Counted from the stretch's first letter, positions 11,338-21,967 are shown. The stretch: DNA of 64,000 bases from Xanthomonas sp. AM6 (GCF_025665335.1 NZ_CP106869.1:3064501-3128500); one strand, 5' to 3'. Notes: generated by a model from the sequence alone, not told the origin. Made by a program: numbers and translations.

Positions 11338-14037
11338 TTACAGCGTGCGCTGCACTTCGATGCGCTCGAAGCACTCGATCTGGTCGCCCGGCTTGACGTC
11401 GTTGTAGGCCTTCACGCCGATGCCGCACTCGGTACCGTTGCGGACCTCGTCGACGTTCTCCTTGAAGCGACGCAGCGATTCCAGTTCGCCCTCGAACACC
11501 ACCGTGTTGTCGCGCAGCACGCGGATCGGCTTGTTGCGCTTGACCACGCCCTCCACCACCATGCAGCCGGCGACCGCGCCGAACTTGGAGCTGCGGAACA
11601 CGTCGCGCACTTCGGCGGTACCGATGATCTCTTCGCGGATTTCCACGCCGAGCAGACCGGAGGCCACCTGCTTCACCTGGTCGATCACGTCGTAGATGAT
11701 CGAGAAGTAGCGCAGGTCGATGCCGTTGGTTTCGATGATGCGCCGCGCCGAGGCGTCGGCACGCACGTTGAAACCGATCACCGTGGCCTTGGAGGCCAGC
11801 GCCGAATTCGCATCGGACTCGGTGATGCCGCCGACGCCGGAGTGGATCACGTTGATGCGGATCTGCTCGTTGGACAGCGCCACCAGCGACTGCTTCAGCG
11901 CTTCCACCGAACCCTGCACGTCGGCCTTGATCACCAGGTTCAGCGACAGCTGGCCTTCGCCCTTGCCGAGCTGCGACATGATGTCTTCCATGCGGCTGCC
12001 CGCCGAGGACACCAGGCGCGACTCGCGGCGCTTGGTCTCGCGCTGCTGCGCCACGTCCTTGGCCAGGCGCTCGTCGTCGACCACGACGAAGTCGTCGCCG
12101 GCATCCGGCACGCCGGACAGGCCCAGCACCTGCACCGGGATCGACGGACCGGCCTCGGCCGGCTGGCCGCCGGTCTCGTCGAACAGCGCGCGCACGCGGC
12201 CGTACTGCACGCCGCACACCAGGTAGTCGCCCTTCTTCAGGCTGCCCTGCTGCACCAGCACCGTCGCCACCGGGCCGCGGCCCTTGTCCAGCGAGGATTC
12301 GATCACCACGCCGCTGGCGCGGCCGTCGAACACGGCCTTGAGTTCCAGCACTTCGGCCTGCAGCGAGATCGCGTCCAGCAGCGAGTCGATGCCCGCGCCG
12401 GTCTTGGCCGAGACTTCGACGAACTGGGTGTCGCCGCCGAATTCCTCGGCGACCACGTCCTGCGACAGCAGTTCGTTCTTGACCCGCAGCGGGTCGGCGC
12501 CGGACTTGTCGATCTTGTTGACCGCCACGATCAGCGGCACGCCGGCCGCCTTGGCGTGCTTGACCGCCTCGATCGTCTGCGGCATCACGCCGTCGTCGGC
12601 CGCCACCACCAGCACCACGATGTCGGTCAGCTTGGCGCCGCGCGCGCGCATCGAGGTGAAGGCCGCGTGGCCCGGGGTATCCAGGAAGCTGATGACGCCA
12701 CGGTCGGTTTCGACGTGGTACGCGCCGATGTGCTGGGTGATGCCGCCGGCTTCGCCGGAGGCGACCTTGGTGCGGCGGATGTAGTCCAGCAGCGAGGTCT
12801 TGCCGTGGTCGACGTGGCCCATGATGGTGACCACCGGCGGCCGCGGCAGCTTCTCGCCCTGCCCGTCCTCGGTGTGCGCCAGCAGCGCGTCCTCGGCGTC
12901 GGCGCTGCCCGCGCGGACCGGCTTGTGGCCCAGTTCCTCGGTGATCAGCGCCGCGGTGTCGTGGTCGATGGACTGGGTGATGGTGGCCATCACGCCCATC
13001 TTGAACAGCGCCTTGACCACGTCGCCGCCCTTCAGCGCGAGCTTCTGCGCCAGGTCGGCCACGGTGATCGTGTCGCCGATCGCCACTTCGCGCACCACCG
13101 GCGCGGTCGGGCGCTCGAAACCGTGCGCGCCGCCGCCGCTGCGCGCCGGCTCGGCCTGGCGGCGGCCGCCGCTGTTGCCGCCGCGCGGCTTGCCGCGCAC
13201 GTTGGAACGGCGCGCGCGATCGGCCGCGGACAGGTGCAGCTGGCCGGCGAAGCGGCTGGTGCTGTCGTCGTCCTCGACGCCGGCGACCATCACGTGCGAG
13301 CCGCGGGTCTTGTGCTTGTTGCCGGCGTTGCGGTCGTCGCTGCGCGGCGCGGCCGGCTTGGCCGGATGATGCGGCGCGGCGGCCGGGCGCGGCGCGCGCG
13401 GCGCGGCGGCGGCGCCGGTGCCGGCGTTCGGAGCGGCGGCGGACGCAGGCGCGGACGCGGCCGGCGGCGCCGACTCGGCTTCCACCGCGGCCTGCGCGGC
13501 CTTGCGTTCGGCTTCCACGCGGTCGCGCGCGTCCTGCTCGGCCTTGCGCTTGCGCTCGATCTCCTCGGCGCGCGCGCGGTCCTGCTCGGCGAGCTTCTGC
13601 TGTTCGGCCAGATTGCGCTGCTTGGATTCCTCCAGCTTGCGCAGGATCTCGGCGCGCTCGTCATCCACCCGTCCGCCCGACGACGTGCCCGCGCGCTCGG
13701 CGGCCAGATCCTCGGCCGACTTCACGTAGGTGCGCTTCTGCCGGACCTCGACGTTGACCGTGGTCTTGCTGCGACCGGCGCTGACCGTCACTTCCTGCAG
13801 CTTGCGCCGGTTCAGGGTGATCTTCTTCGGCGCGGCCTGGGCTTCTTCCTCGACCGGCTTGTCGGTCTTGCCGTGGGTACGGCGCAGGAAGCCGAGCAGC
13901 TTCATCTTTTCGGTACTGGTCACGACCTGGTCGGGACCGCTGAACTTCATTCCGGCCTCGGCCAGTTGAACCAGCAGTTTATCGACCGGCGTGTTCACCA
14001 GTTCGGCCAGCTTGCGGATGGTGGTTTGCTGCGACAT
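11338..14037 (-). CDS. infB: Translation initiation factor IF-2
   Basis: IF-2 is the GTPase that brings fMet-tRNA to the 30S subunit and drives subunit joining. The 899-aa product has an IF2 N-terminal domain ([20 protein letters not shown]). A long charged and Ala/Pro-rich linker follows, with a Glu/Lys/Arg-rich helix near residues 120-180. The G domain carries [21 protein letters not shown] and AVNKIDK. Domains II-IV follow, ending [19 protein letters not shown] precedes the ATG by five bases. The order nusA-infB-rbfA is the conserved one. The window also encodes the initiator tRNA at the head of this cluster. Confidence 0.98.
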   Translation of the reverse strand: MSQQTTIRKLAELVNTPVDKLLVQLAEAGMKFSGPDQVVTSTEKMKLLGFLRRTHGKTDKPVEEEAQAAPKKITLNRRKLQEVTVSAGRSKTTVNVEVRQKRTYVKSAEDLAAERAGTSSGGRVDDERAEILRKLEESKQRNLAEQQKLAEQDRARAEEIERKRKAEQDARDRVEAERKAAQAAVEAESAPPAASAPASAAAPNAGTGAAAAPRAPRPAAAPHHPAKPAAPRSDDRNAGNKHKTRGSHVMVAGVEDDDSTSRFAGQLHLSAADRARRSNVRGKPRGGNSGGRRQAEPARSGGGAHGFERPTAPVVREVAIGDTITVADLAQKLALKGGDVVKALFKMGVMATITQSIDHDTAALITEELGHKPVRAGSADAEDALLAHTEDGQGEKLPRPPVVTIMGHVDHGKTSLLDYIRRTKVASGEAGGITQHIGAYHVETDRGVISFLDTPGHAAFTSMRARGAKLTDIVVLVVAADDGVMPQTIEAVKHAKAAGVPLIVAVNKIDKSGADPLRVKNELLSQDVVAEEFGGDTQFVEVSAKTGAGIDSLLDAISLQAEVLELKAVFDGRASGVVIESSLDKGRGPVATVLVQQGSLKKGDYLVCGVQYGRVRALFDETGGQPAEAGPSIPVQVLGLSGVPDAGDDFVVVDDERLAKDVAQQRETKRRESRLVSSAGSRMEDIMSQLGKGEGQLSLNLVIKADVQGSVEALKQSLVALSNEQIRINVIHSGVGGITESDANSALASKATVIGFNVRADASARRIIETNGIDLRYFSIIYDVIDQVKQVASGLLGVEIREEIIGTAEVRDVFRSSKFGAVAGCMVVEGVVKRNKPIRVLRDNTVVFEGELESLRRFKENVDEVRNGTECGIGVKAYNDVKPGDQIECFERIEVQRTL

Positions 14038-14097
14038 TCGGATCCTATGATCTGGTTGGCGCCCCCTCGCCGCGTGCGAAGGTAGCGCGGATTCTAA

Positions 14098-14116
14098 GCC
14101 CTGATCGGTTCAGGGC
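14098..14116 (-). other. Small hairpin in the nusA-infB gap
   Basis: Seven-base arms GCCCTGA (14098-14104) and TCAGGGC (14110-14116) pair perfectly around a 5-base loop. No T-run follows on the minus strand, so it is more likely a processing or attenuation structure than a full terminator. Role unknown. Confidence 0.4.
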
Positions 14117-14132
14117 GGCATTCATCGCTGAC

Positions 14133-15644
14133 TCATTCGCCGCGCTCCAACCGGGCGATCTCCTCGGCACGGGCGGCCAGGATGAGCGCAGCGGCGCGCT
14201 CTTGGTCCAGGTCCTCGATGCCGAACTCGAGGATTTCGTCGGCTGCCAGATCCGACAGGTCCTCGCTGGTGCGCACGCCATGGCTGGCCAGCGCGTAGGC
14301 GGTGGCTTCGTCCATGCCGTCCAGCGCCAGCAGGTCAGCCGCCGGCACGCCGCTGTCGTCGCTTTCCTCGGCGGCCAGCGCCTCGTTGAGCAGCGCATCG
14401 CGCGCGCGGGCCCGCAGCTCCTCGACGATGTCCTCGTCGAAGCCTTCCACCGCCAGCAGCTCGCCGACCGGCACGTAGGCGATTTCCTCGACCGAGTTGA
14501 AGCCCTCGGCGACCAGGATCGCGGCGATTTCCTCGTCCACTTCCAGCTTGTCCATGAACAGCTGGCGGGCGACGGCCTGCTCGGCCTCGGACTTGGCCGC
14601 GACCTGCTCGGCGGTCATCACGTTGAGCTGCCAGCCGGTCAGGCGGCTGGCCAGTCGCACGTTCTGGCCGCCCTTGCCGATCGCCTGGGCCAGGCGGTCC
14701 TCGGCCACGGCCAGGTCCATCGAGTGCTTCTCTTCGTCGACGATGATCGACTGCACCTCGGCCGGCGCCATCGCGTTGATGACGAAGTTGGCCGGGTTGT
14801 CGTTCCACAGCACGATGTCCACGCGCTCGCCGTTGAGCTCGTTGGACACCGCCTGCACGCGCGAACCGCGCATGCCGATGCAGGCGCCGATCGGGTCGGT
14901 GCGGGTGTCGTGCGCCAGCACCGCGATCTTGGCGCGGTCGCCCGGATCGCGCGCGCAGGCCTTGATCTCGACCAGGCCCTGACCCACTTCCGGCACTTCC
15001 AGCTTGAACAGCTCGATCATGAATTCCGGCGCGGCGCGGCTGATGAACAGTTGCGGGCCGCGCGGCTCCGAACGCACCTCGGCCAGGTAGCCGCGCACGC
15101 GGTCGCCGGCGCGCAGCACGTCGCGCGGGATGCCCTTGTCCTTGGGGATGAAGGCCTCGGCGTTGCCGCCCAGGTCGACGTAGATGTTGCCGCGCTCGGC
15201 GCGCTTGACCACGCCGGTGATCAGCTCGCCGACCCGGTCCTTCCACGCGTCCACCACCTGCTGGCGCTCGGCCTCGCGCACGCGCTGCACGATCACCTGC
15301 TTGGCGGCCTGCGCGGCGATGCGCCCGAAATCCGGGTTCTCGATCTGCTCTTCGATGTAGTCGCCGACGTCCACGCCCTCGGCTTCGTCGACCGCGTCCA
15401 TCAGGCGGATCTGCCGGTCCGGCGACTCCATCACCACGTCGTCGGCCACCACTTCCCAGCGGCGGTAGGTTTCGTAGTTGCCGTCCTTGTGGTCGATGGT
15501 GACGCGCGTCAGCACGTCCTGATCGGGGTAGCGCTTCTTCGCCGCCGAGGCCAGGGCGGCCTCGATCGCGTCGAAGATCACTTCGCGCGGCACGCCCTTT
15601 TCGTTGGCCACCGCGTCGACTACCAGCAACAGTTCCTTGCTCAT
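14133..15644 (-). CDS. nusA: Transcription termination/antitermination factor NusA
   Basis: NusA binds RNA polymerase and nascent RNA and modulates pausing, termination and antitermination. The 503-aa product has the N-terminal polymerase-binding domain ([20 protein letters not shown]). An S1 domain ([20 protein letters not shown]) and two KH domains follow ([35 protein letters not shown]). Two acidic helix-hairpin repeats close it, around [19 protein letters not shown] and [16 protein letters not shown]. This is the long form with C-terminal autoinhibitory repeats, as in E. coli. Its ATG overlaps the rimP stop in ATGA, so the two are translationally coupled. Confidence 0.98.
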   Translation of the reverse strand: MSKELLLVVDAVANEKGVPREVIFDAIEAALASAAKKRYPDQDVLTRVTIDHKDGNYETYRRWEVVADDVVMESPDRQIRLMDAVDEAEGVDVGDYIEEQIENPDFGRIAAQAAKQVIVQRVREAERQQVVDAWKDRVGELITGVVKRAERGNIYVDLGGNAEAFIPKDKGIPRDVLRAGDRVRGYLAEVRSEPRGPQLFISRAAPEFMIELFKLEVPEVGQGLVEIKACARDPGDRAKIAVLAHDTRTDPIGACIGMRGSRVQAVSNELNGERVDIVLWNDNPANFVINAMAPAEVQSIIVDEEKHSMDLAVAEDRLAQAIGKGGQNVRLASRLTGWQLNVMTAEQVAAKSEAEQAVARQLFMDKLEVDEEIAAILVAEGFNSVEEIAYVPVGELLAVEGFDEDIVEELRARARDALLNEALAAEESDDSGVPAADLLALDGMDEATAYALASHGVRTSEDLSDLAADEILEFGIEDLDQERAAALILAARAEEIARLERGE

Positions 15645-16249
15645 TCTTTCACTCCGCGCGCAGCCTTGTCGGCCGCCGGTTCGTTGGATGGTTTCTTATT
15701 GGGTTTTGCGGTCTTGCCGTCCGGCTTCTTGGGAGCCTTGCCCGGCTTGGTCGGGGCCAGGCCCAGCGCCGCCCAGTCGGGCAGGATCCGCGCCTTGTCG
15801 ATGTTGTCGAAGTCCACCGCCAGCTCGGCGCCGTCGACCTCGAACACGATGCGGCCGGCGTCCACGTCGACCTGGGCGATGCGCCCCTGCAGGCGGCGAC
15901 GGCCCTGCTGCGGCAGCTTCAGCACCACCTTGGCCGACTCGCCCTGGTGGCGCGCGAACTGCTCGGCGCTGAACAGCGGGCGGTCCACGCCGGGCGAGGA
16001 TACCTCCAGCGTGTAGTTGCCGCTGATCGGGTCTTCCACGTCCAGCTGCGCCGACACCTCGCGGCTGACCCGCTCGCAATCGTCGATGTTGACGATGCGC
16101 TCGGGCTGTTCGGCCAGCGGCACGTCGATGTACAGGCGCAACGTGGCGCCGCCCGGGGCCGGCAGGTATTCCGCCCCCAGCAGTTCCAGGCCCAACGCGT
16201 CCACGGTCGGGCCCAGCAGATTCGCGATTTCGTTTGCCTTGTCGCTCAC
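15641..16249 (-). CDS. rimP: Ribosome maturation factor RimP
   Basis: RimP helps assemble the 30S subunit. The start is taken as GTG at 16249, giving (M)[19 protein letters not shown]. The frame stays open upstream through the tRNA, which cannot be coding. Core motifs are [28 protein letters not shown] and [17 protein letters not shown]-terminal extension of about 40 residues is rich in Lys, Pro and Ala (after [13 protein letters not shown]) and makes the 202-aa protein longer than the E. coli one (about 150 aa). The stop overlaps the nusA start by four bases. Confidence 0.95.
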   Translation of the reverse strand: MSDKANEIANLLGPTVDALGLELLGAEYLPAPGGATLRLYIDVPLAEQPERIVNIDDCERVSREVSAQLDVEDPISGNYTLEVSSPGVDRPLFSAEQFARHQGESAKVVLKLPQQGRRRLQGRIAQVDVDAGRIVFEVDGAELAVDFDNIDKARILPDWAALGLAPTKPGKAPKKPDGKTAKPNKKPSNEPAADKAARGVKE

Positions 16250-16315
16250 AGCCTGCCTTGCATCAGAATGAATGGAGAATCGGCCCTGGCGGTTTTCCCG
16301 GACCCCGGAAACGAC

Positions 16316-16336
16316 AAAGGGCCCGTTGGGCCCCTT
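16316..16336 (-). terminator. Terminator or attenuator between tRNA-fMet and rimP
   Basis: On the minus strand AAGGGGCCC pairs with GGGCCCTTT around AAC (one G-T pair), followed by GTCGTTTCC. It lies 121 bases after the tRNA and 67 bases before rimP. In E. coli metY is likewise followed by terminators before rimP-nusA, so partial read-through into the operon is plausible. Confidence 0.7.
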
Positions 16337-16456
16337 ATCCGGTACGACTCCGGTAACGCTGGATTCCGGTTGCAAAGACGGGAACATGCGTCTTCGCGAA
16401 GCCCAGATTTCCCTACTGCAGGCAACCGATGCACTGGTTGCCGCTGTAGACAAATA

Positions 16457-16533
16457 TGGTAGCGGGGGCAGGATTTGAACCTGCGACCTTCGGGTTATGA
16501 GCCCGACGAGCTGCCAGACTGCTCCACCCCGCA
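16457..16533 (-). tRNA. Initiator tRNA-fMet (CAT)
   Basis: This 77-base tRNA has encoded CCA and anticodon CAT in the loop CTCATAA. The anticodon stem ends in three G-C pairs (GGG/CCC), the hallmark of bacterial initiator tRNA. The T-loop reads GGTTCAAATCC. The first base and base 72 are both T, so the 1-72 pair is open. Initiators typically have an unpaired 1-72, but the usual bases are C and A. It heads the rimP-nusA-infB cluster, matching E. coli metY. Confidence 0.97.
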
Positions 16534-16544
16534 GCAGAAGCGGA

Positions 16545-16573
16545 ATTATGAAGAACCAGCGCGATGATTGCAA
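16545..16573 (-). promoter_or_regulatory. Sigma-70 promoter of tRNA-fMet
   Basis: On the minus strand a -35 box TTGCAA (16568-16573) and a -10 box CATAAT (16545-16550) are 17 bases apart. The predicted start, near 16538, is about five bases ahead of the mature tRNA 5' end. Spacing and position are ideal. This should also feed rimP-nusA-infB by read-through. Confidence 0.75.
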
Positions 16574-16681
16574 GCCCTGATTTTCCATCCGACCCGGTGG
16601 CGATGCCGCCGGTCTTCGGGCGACATGATAACCGCAAGCGACCGATAGCGGAATACCGATAGCATCGCTCGATGCAGAAAC

Positions 16682-16710
16682 GACAACGCCGCCAGGACGG
16701 CGGCGTTGTC
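16682..16710 (-). terminator. Hairpin ending the nuo operon
   Basis: Twelve-base arms GACAACGCCGCC (16682-16693) and its exact complement (16699-16710) surround a 5-base loop. On the minus strand GTTTCTGC follows, a weak T-run. It starts 34 bases past the nuoN stop and lies upstream of the tRNA-fMet promoter. Confidence 0.75.
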
Positions 16711-16744
16711 GCGAACGGCTTGAAACCAGCGCTTTCGCGCGGAA

Positions 16745-18223
16745 TCAGGCCAGGTGTGCGAAGGCGCGCTGGCACCACGCCATCAGCGGGCTCCAGGCCA
16801 GGCCCAGCGCCAGCAGGCCGATCGAATTGACGCCCAGCACCACGCCGAGCACGCGGTCGTCGTTGGCCGGCAGCGGCTCGCCGACCGGCTCGTCGAAATA
16901 CATCACCTTGATCACGCGCAGGTAGTAGAACGCGCCGATCACCGCGCACAGCACCGACAGGATTGCCAGGCCGGTCCACCACAGGTTGTCGGTCGGCACC
17001 GCGACCACTGCGCCGAGCACCGCCAGCTTGGCCCAGAAGCCCAGGAACGGCGGCACGCCGGCCAGCGAGGCCATGATGCACAGCACCAGCAGCGCCATCC
17101 ACGGGTTGCGCGCGTTCAGGCCCTTGAAGTCGTCGATGTGCTCGGCCTCGAAGCCCCGGCGCGACATCGCGATGATCGCGCCGAACGAGGCGGTGGACAT
17201 CACCGCGTAGCAGATCGCGTAGAACAGCGCCGCCGCATAGCCGCGCTCGCCGCCGCCGGCCACGCCGAGCAGCAGGAAGCCGATGTGCGAGACGGTCGAA
17301 TACGCCAGCATGCGCTTGAGGTTGCTCTGCGCCAGCGCCATCAGGTTGCCGACCACCAGCGACAGCGCGGCCAGCCCGCCGACCACCCAGTGCCACTGCT
17401 CGGCCAGCGGGCCCACGCCCACTTCCAGCAGCCGGTAGGCCATGCCGAACGCGGCCAGCTTGGACGCGGAGCTGATGAACAGCGCGATCGGCGCCGGCGC
17501 GCCCTGGTACACGTCGGGCAGCCACATGTGGAACGGCGCCGCGCCGAGCTTGAACGCCACGCCGGCGATCATGAAGACGGTGCCGGTCAGCAGCAGGGTG
17601 CGCTCCTGGCTGGTGCCGATCGCCTCGTGGATGCCGGTCAGGCTCAGCGTGCCGGTGGCGCCGTAGATCAGCGACATGCCGTACAGCAGCAGGCCCGAGG
17701 CCAGCGAGCCGAGCACGATGTACTTCATCGCCGCCTCGGTGGCCATGCCGTTGTCGCGGTTCGACGCGACCAGCGCGTAGGAGCACAGCGCCAGCAGCTC
17801 CAGGCCCAGGTAGACCATCAGCAGGCTGCCGGCCGAGACCAGGATCATCATGCCGACCGTGGCGAACAGCACCAGCACCGGGATCTCGCCCTGGTACAGC
17901 TTGCGCTCGCGCAGGTAGCTCCAGCCGTAGATCAGGGTCAGCGCGCTGAGGCCGACGATCACCGTCTTCATCACGTCGGCGGCGGCGTCGCGCACGAACA
18001 TGCCGTTGAACACCTCGCCCTGCCCGCCCACCCCGGCCAGCAGCATCGCGAACACCGCGACCAGGATCGCCACCGAGACGATGTGGGTCCAGGCCTTGTT
18101 GCGCTCGCTGACGAACAGATCGAGCATCAGCAGGGCGAAGGCGCCGGCGGTCAGCACCAGCTCGGGGAGCAGGGGCGGCAGGTCGACGGCGGTCAGGGGC
18201 AGCAGCGCAGGGGTGGTCATCAT
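16745..18223 (-). CDS. nuoN: NADH-quinone oxidoreductase subunit N
   Basis: NuoN is one of the three antiporter-like proton-pumping subunits of complex I. About fourteen hydrophobic helices span the 492-aa product. Diagnostic segments are VYLGLELLALCSYALVA (membrane Glu), FKLGAAPFHMWLPDVYQGAP and LAQSNLKRMLAYSTVSHIG. ATG codons stand at 18223 and 18220, with a TTG one codon further upstream. I use the first ATG. It is the last gene of the nuo operon and a hairpin follows. Confidence 0.96.
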   Translation of the reverse strand: MMTTPALLPLTAVDLPPLLPELVLTAGAFALLMLDLFVSERNKAWTHIVSVAILVAVFAMLLAGVGGQGEVFNGMFVRDAAADVMKTVIVGLSALTLIYGWSYLRERKLYQGEIPVLVLFATVGMMILVSAGSLLMVYLGLELLALCSYALVASNRDNGMATEAAMKYIVLGSLASGLLLYGMSLIYGATGTLSLTGIHEAIGTSQERTLLLTGTVFMIAGVAFKLGAAPFHMWLPDVYQGAPAPIALFISSASKLAAFGMAYRLLEVGVGPLAEQWHWVVGGLAALSLVVGNLMALAQSNLKRMLAYSTVSHIGFLLLGVAGGGERGYAAALFYAICYAVMSTASFGAIIAMSRRGFEAEHIDDFKGLNARNPWMALLVLCIMASLAGVPPFLGFWAKLAVLGAVVAVPTDNLWWTGLAILSVLCAVIGAFYYLRVIKVMYFDEPVGEPLPANDDRVLGVVLGVNSIGLLALGLAWSPLMAWCQRAFAHLA

Positions 18224-18257
18224 CAAATCTCTGGAATCATTTCGCTCGACGGCCCGA

Positions 18258-19760
18258 TTACAGCTTGCTGGTGGCGATCTGCGCCGCCAGCTTTGCGATC
18301 GAGGGTTCCATCAGGTCGGTCAGCGGCTTCGGATACAGGCCCAGGGCCAGCACGCCCAGCGCGAACACGCCCAGCACCAGCGCCTCGCGGCCGTTGATGT
18401 CCTTCAGCTCGGCCACGTGCGCATTGGCCACTTCGCCGAAGAACACGCGCCGGTACAGCCACAGGGTATAGGCGGCGGTGATCACCAGGGTGGTCGCCGC
18501 GGCGAAGGCGAGCAGCGGGTGCGCCTGGAAGCTGGCCATGATCACCATGAACTCGCCGACGAAACCGCTGGTACCCGGCAGGCCGGCGTTGGCCATGAAG
18601 AACAGCATCGCGAACGCGGCGAACCACGGCATCACGTTGGCCACGCCGCCGTAGTCGGCGATGCGGCGGGTGTGCATGCGGTCGTAGAGCACGCCGACGC
18701 AGGAGAACATCGCGCCGGACACGAAGCCGTGCGAGATCATCTGCACCATCGCGCCCTGCAGACCCAGGCGCGCCGCGTCGGTGCTGCCGAAGCCGACCAG
18801 GGCGAAGGCGACGAAGGTGCCGAGGGTGACGAAGCCCATGTGCGCGATCGACGAATAGGCGATCAGCTTCTTCATGTCGTCCTGCACCAGCGCGACCAGG
18901 CCGACGTAGATCACCGCGATCAGCGACAGCGCGATCACCAGCCAGGCCCATTCGTTGCTGGCATCGGGCAGGATCGGCAGGTTGAAGCGCAGGAAGCCGT
19001 AGCCGCCGATCTTCAGCGCGATCGCGGCCAGGATCACCGAACCGGCGGTCGGCGCCTCCACGTGCGCGTCCGGCAGCCAGGTGTGCACCGGGAACATCGG
19101 CACCTTGACCGCGAACGCGATCAGGAACGCGAAGAACAGCCAGGTCTGCTCCTTGGAGCTCAGCGACAGCTGGTACAGGTCGGCGAGCTGGAAGCTGCCG
19201 CCTTTCAGGTACAGGTAGATCAACCCGACCAGCATCAGCACCGAGCCGAGGAAGGTGTACAGGAAGAACTTGACCGCGGCGTAGATGCGGCGCGGGCCGC
19301 CCCAGATGCCGATGATCAGGAACATCGGGATCAGCATCGCCTCGAAGAACACGTAGAACAGCATCGCGTCGGTGGCGGCGAAGATGCCGACGGTGACGCC
19401 TTCCAGGATCAGGAACGCGGCCACGTACTGGTTGACGCGCTTCTCGATCGAGGTCCAGGCGCCGATCAGCGCCAGCACCGTGACCAGCGTGGTCAGCACG
19501 ATCAGCGCCACCGCGATGCCGTCGGCGCCGAGGTTGTAGCCGATGTCGTAGGCCGGGATCCACGCATGGGTCTCGACGAACTGCAGCGCGTCGCTGGCGT
19601 AGTCGAAGCCGGTGAGCAGCGGGATGCTCAGCGCGAAGGTCAGCAACGCGACCAGCAGCGACGCCCAGCGCGCCGCCTTGGCGTCGCGCAGCGCGAGGAT
19701 CAGCGCGCCGCCGAGGATCGGCAGCCAGATCAGGAGAGTAAGCAGGGGCCAGTTCGACAC
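18258..19760 (-). CDS. nuoM: NADH-quinone oxidoreductase subunit M
   Basis: NuoM is an antiporter-like proton-pumping membrane subunit of complex I, 500 aa. The antiporter signature is clear: YVFFEAMLIPMFLIIGIWGG carries the functional Glu of helix 5. VKVPMFPVHTWLPDAHVEAP holds the Lys of helix 7 and the conserved loop, and VQDDMKKLIAYSSIAHMGFV completes the set. The start is GTG at 19760 (MSNWPLLTLLIWLP). It lies between nuoL and nuoN with gaps of 20 and 34 bases. Confidence 0.97.
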   Translation of the reverse strand: MSNWPLLTLLIWLPILGGALILALRDAKAARWASLLVALLTFALSIPLLTGFDYASDALQFVETHAWIPAYDIGYNLGADGIAVALIVLTTLVTVLALIGAWTSIEKRVNQYVAAFLILEGVTVGIFAATDAMLFYVFFEAMLIPMFLIIGIWGGPRRIYAAVKFFLYTFLGSVLMLVGLIYLYLKGGSFQLADLYQLSLSSKEQTWLFFAFLIAFAVKVPMFPVHTWLPDAHVEAPTAGSVILAAIALKIGGYGFLRFNLPILPDASNEWAWLVIALSLIAVIYVGLVALVQDDMKKLIAYSSIAHMGFVTLGTFVAFALVGFGSTDAARLGLQGAMVQMISHGFVSGAMFSCVGVLYDRMHTRRIADYGGVANVMPWFAAFAMLFFMANAGLPGTSGFVGEFMVIMASFQAHPLLAFAAATTLVITAAYTLWLYRRVFFGEVANAHVAELKDINGREALVLGVFALGVLALGLYPKPLTDLMEPSIAKLAAQIATSKL

Positions 19761-19780
19761 GTGTTCTTATTCCGTACAGG

Positions 19781-21967
19781 TCAACGCCAGAAATGCATCA
19801 GCACGCCCAACAGGGCAATGAGACCGATGATCATCGCGAAGGCGTAGTGATAGAGGAAACCGGATTGCGTGCGACGCAGCAGGTTGGCCGCCAGGTCGAT
19901 CACGCGCGCGGTGCCGTTGACCATGACGCCGTCCACGACATGCGTATCCACCGCGCGCGACACCTTGCCCAGGCCCAGACCGGCGCCGGCGAAGCCGTTG
20001 ATCCAGAGCTTGTCCAAACCGTACTTGTTCTCGAGGATCCACACCGGCAGCGAGAACGTCTTGCGCGCCTTCGCCGCCAGTTCCGGCTTCCACAGGTACA
20101 GGATCCAGGCCAGGGCGAAGCCGGCCAGGGTCAGGAAGAACGGCGGCTGGGTCAGGCCGTGCAGCGCGAACGCGACCGGGCCGTGGAACTCCTCGGCCAG
20201 CGCGCCGACGGTGTCGCGCGCCGGGTTGTAGAAGTCGACGATGCCGCTGAAGAAGCCCAGCGCCTGGCCCTTGATCGCCGCCGCGGCGTGGTGCCCGGCC
20301 CAGTCGGTGCCGAACAGCATCGGGCCGATGGTGAAGAAGCCGATCGCGATCGACGGGATCGCCAGCAGCACCAGCGGCACCGTCACCACCCACGGCGACT
20401 CGTGCGGCTCGTGCGCGCCGTGGTGGCCGTGGCCGTGGTCGTCGTGCGCGTGGTCGTCATGGGCATGCGCGTCGTGCGCATGCGCCTGCTGCGCCTCGGC
20501 GTCGGTGTGCGCGCTGTCGTTGTGCGCGTGCACCTCGTGCGCATGCGCGTCGCGGAAGCGCTCCTTGCCGTGGAAGGTCAAAAACAGCAGGCGGAAGCTG
20601 TAGAAGCTGGTGACCAGCACGCCGCCGAGCACCGCCCAGTAGCCGTAGCTGGCGATGCTCCAGAACGGGGCGCCATGCGCGTGGTGCTGCGCCGCCTCGA
20701 TGATCGTGTCCTTGGAGTAGAAGCCGGCGAAGAACGGCGTGCCGACCAGCGCCAGGGTGCCGATCACGCTGGTCCAGTAGGTGACCGGCATGTACTTGCG
20801 CAGGCCGCCCATCTTGCGCATGTCCTGCTCGTGGTGCATGCCGATGATCACCGAGCCGGCGGCCAGGAATAGCAGCGCCTTGAAGAAAGCATGGGTCATC
20901 AGGTGGAACACCGCCGCCGAGTACGCCGACACGCCCAGCGCCACGGTCATGTAGCCCAGCTGCGACAGCGTCGAATAGGCGACCACGCGCTTGATGTCGT
21001 TCTGCACGATGCCGATCAGGCCGGTGAAGAACGCGGTGGTGGCGCCGACGAGCAGCACGAAGTCCAGCGCGGTCTGCGACAGCTCGAACAGCGGCGACAT
21101 GCGCGCCACCATGAAGATGCCGGCGGTGACCATGGTCGCGGCATGGATCAGCGCCGAGATCGGGGTCGGGCCTTCCATCGAGTCGGGCAGCCACACGTGC
21201 AGCGGCACCTGCGCCGACTTGCCCATCGCGCCGATGAACAGGCAGATGCAGATGATCGTCGACACGTTCCACGGATGGCCCTGGAACAGCTGCACCTGGG
21301 CCAGGCCGCCGGCCGCCTCGCTGCCGAGCACGGCGGTGGCGTTGGCGAACACGGTGGAATAGTCCAGCGTGCCGAACCACAGCAGCACGCCGGCGATGCC
21401 GAGGATGAAGCCGAAATCGCCGACGCGGTTGACCAGGAACGCCTTCATGTTGGCGAACACCGCGCTCGGGCGCTTGAACCAGAAGCCGATCAGCAGGTAC
21501 GACACCAGGCCCACCGCTTCCCAGCCGAAGAACAGCTGCAGGAAGTTGTTGCTCATCACCAGGCTCAGCATCGAGAAGGTGAACAGCGAGATGTAGCTGA
21601 AGAAACGCTGGTAGCCCGGATCGTCGGCCATGTAGCCGATGGTGTAGACGTGCACCAGCAGCGACACGAAGGTCACCACCACCATCATCATCGCGGTCAG
21701 CCGGTCGACCATGAAACCGACGTGGGCCGAGTAATGGCCGACCTCGAAGAAGGTGTAGACGTTCTGGTTGAACGGCGCCGCGCCCTGCCCGACCAGCTGG
21801 TACAGGGTCCAGCACGACAGCGCGCAGCTGACCGCCACGCCGAGAATGGTGACCAGCTGGGCGCCCTTGCGGCCGACCTGGCGGCCGAACAGGCCGGCGA
21901 TGACGCTGCCGAGCAGCGGCGCGAGCACCACGGCGATCAGCAGACTCTTGGAGAGAGTGATTTCCAT
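19781..21967 (-). CDS. nuoL: NADH-quinone oxidoreductase subunit L, with a histidine-rich loop
   Basis: NuoL is the distal proton-pumping subunit of complex I and carries the long lateral helix. The 728-aa product has the antiporter core: LFFGWEAVGLVSYLLIGFW, KSAQVPLHVWLPDSMEGPTP and VQNDIKRVVAYSTLSQLGYM. It is longer than E. coli NuoL (613 aa). Much of the excess is a loop at about residues 471-523 made of repeated His-Ala and His-Asp units, with roughly twenty His in about 50 residues. The loop lies between helices in the C-terminal half and could bind metal; that is inference. The C-terminus (KYGLDKLWINGFAGAG onward) is normal. Confidence 0.97.
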   Translation of the reverse strand: MEITLSKSLLIAVVLAPLLGSVIAGLFGRQVGRKGAQLVTILGVAVSCALSCWTLYQLVGQGAAPFNQNVYTFFEVGHYSAHVGFMVDRLTAMMMVVVTFVSLLVHVYTIGYMADDPGYQRFFSYISLFTFSMLSLVMSNNFLQLFFGWEAVGLVSYLLIGFWFKRPSAVFANMKAFLVNRVGDFGFILGIAGVLLWFGTLDYSTVFANATAVLGSEAAGGLAQVQLFQGHPWNVSTIICICLFIGAMGKSAQVPLHVWLPDSMEGPTPISALIHAATMVTAGIFMVARMSPLFELSQTALDFVLLVGATTAFFTGLIGIVQNDIKRVVAYSTLSQLGYMTVALGVSAYSAAVFHLMTHAFFKALLFLAAGSVIIGMHHEQDMRKMGGLRKYMPVTYWTSVIGTLALVGTPFFAGFYSKDTIIEAAQHHAHGAPFWSIASYGYWAVLGGVLVTSFYSFRLLFLTFHGKERFRDAHAHEVHAHNDSAHTDAEAQQAHAHDAHAHDDHAHDDHGHGHHGAHEPHESPWVVTVPLVLLAIPSIAIGFFTIGPMLFGTDWAGHHAAAAIKGQALGFFSGIVDFYNPARDTVGALAEEFHGPVAFALHGLTQPPFFLTLAGFALAWILYLWKPELAAKARKTFSLPVWILENKYGLDKLWINGFAGAGLGLGKVSRAVDTHVVDGVMVNGTARVIDLAANLLRRTQSGFLYHYAFAMIIGLIALLGVLMHFWR

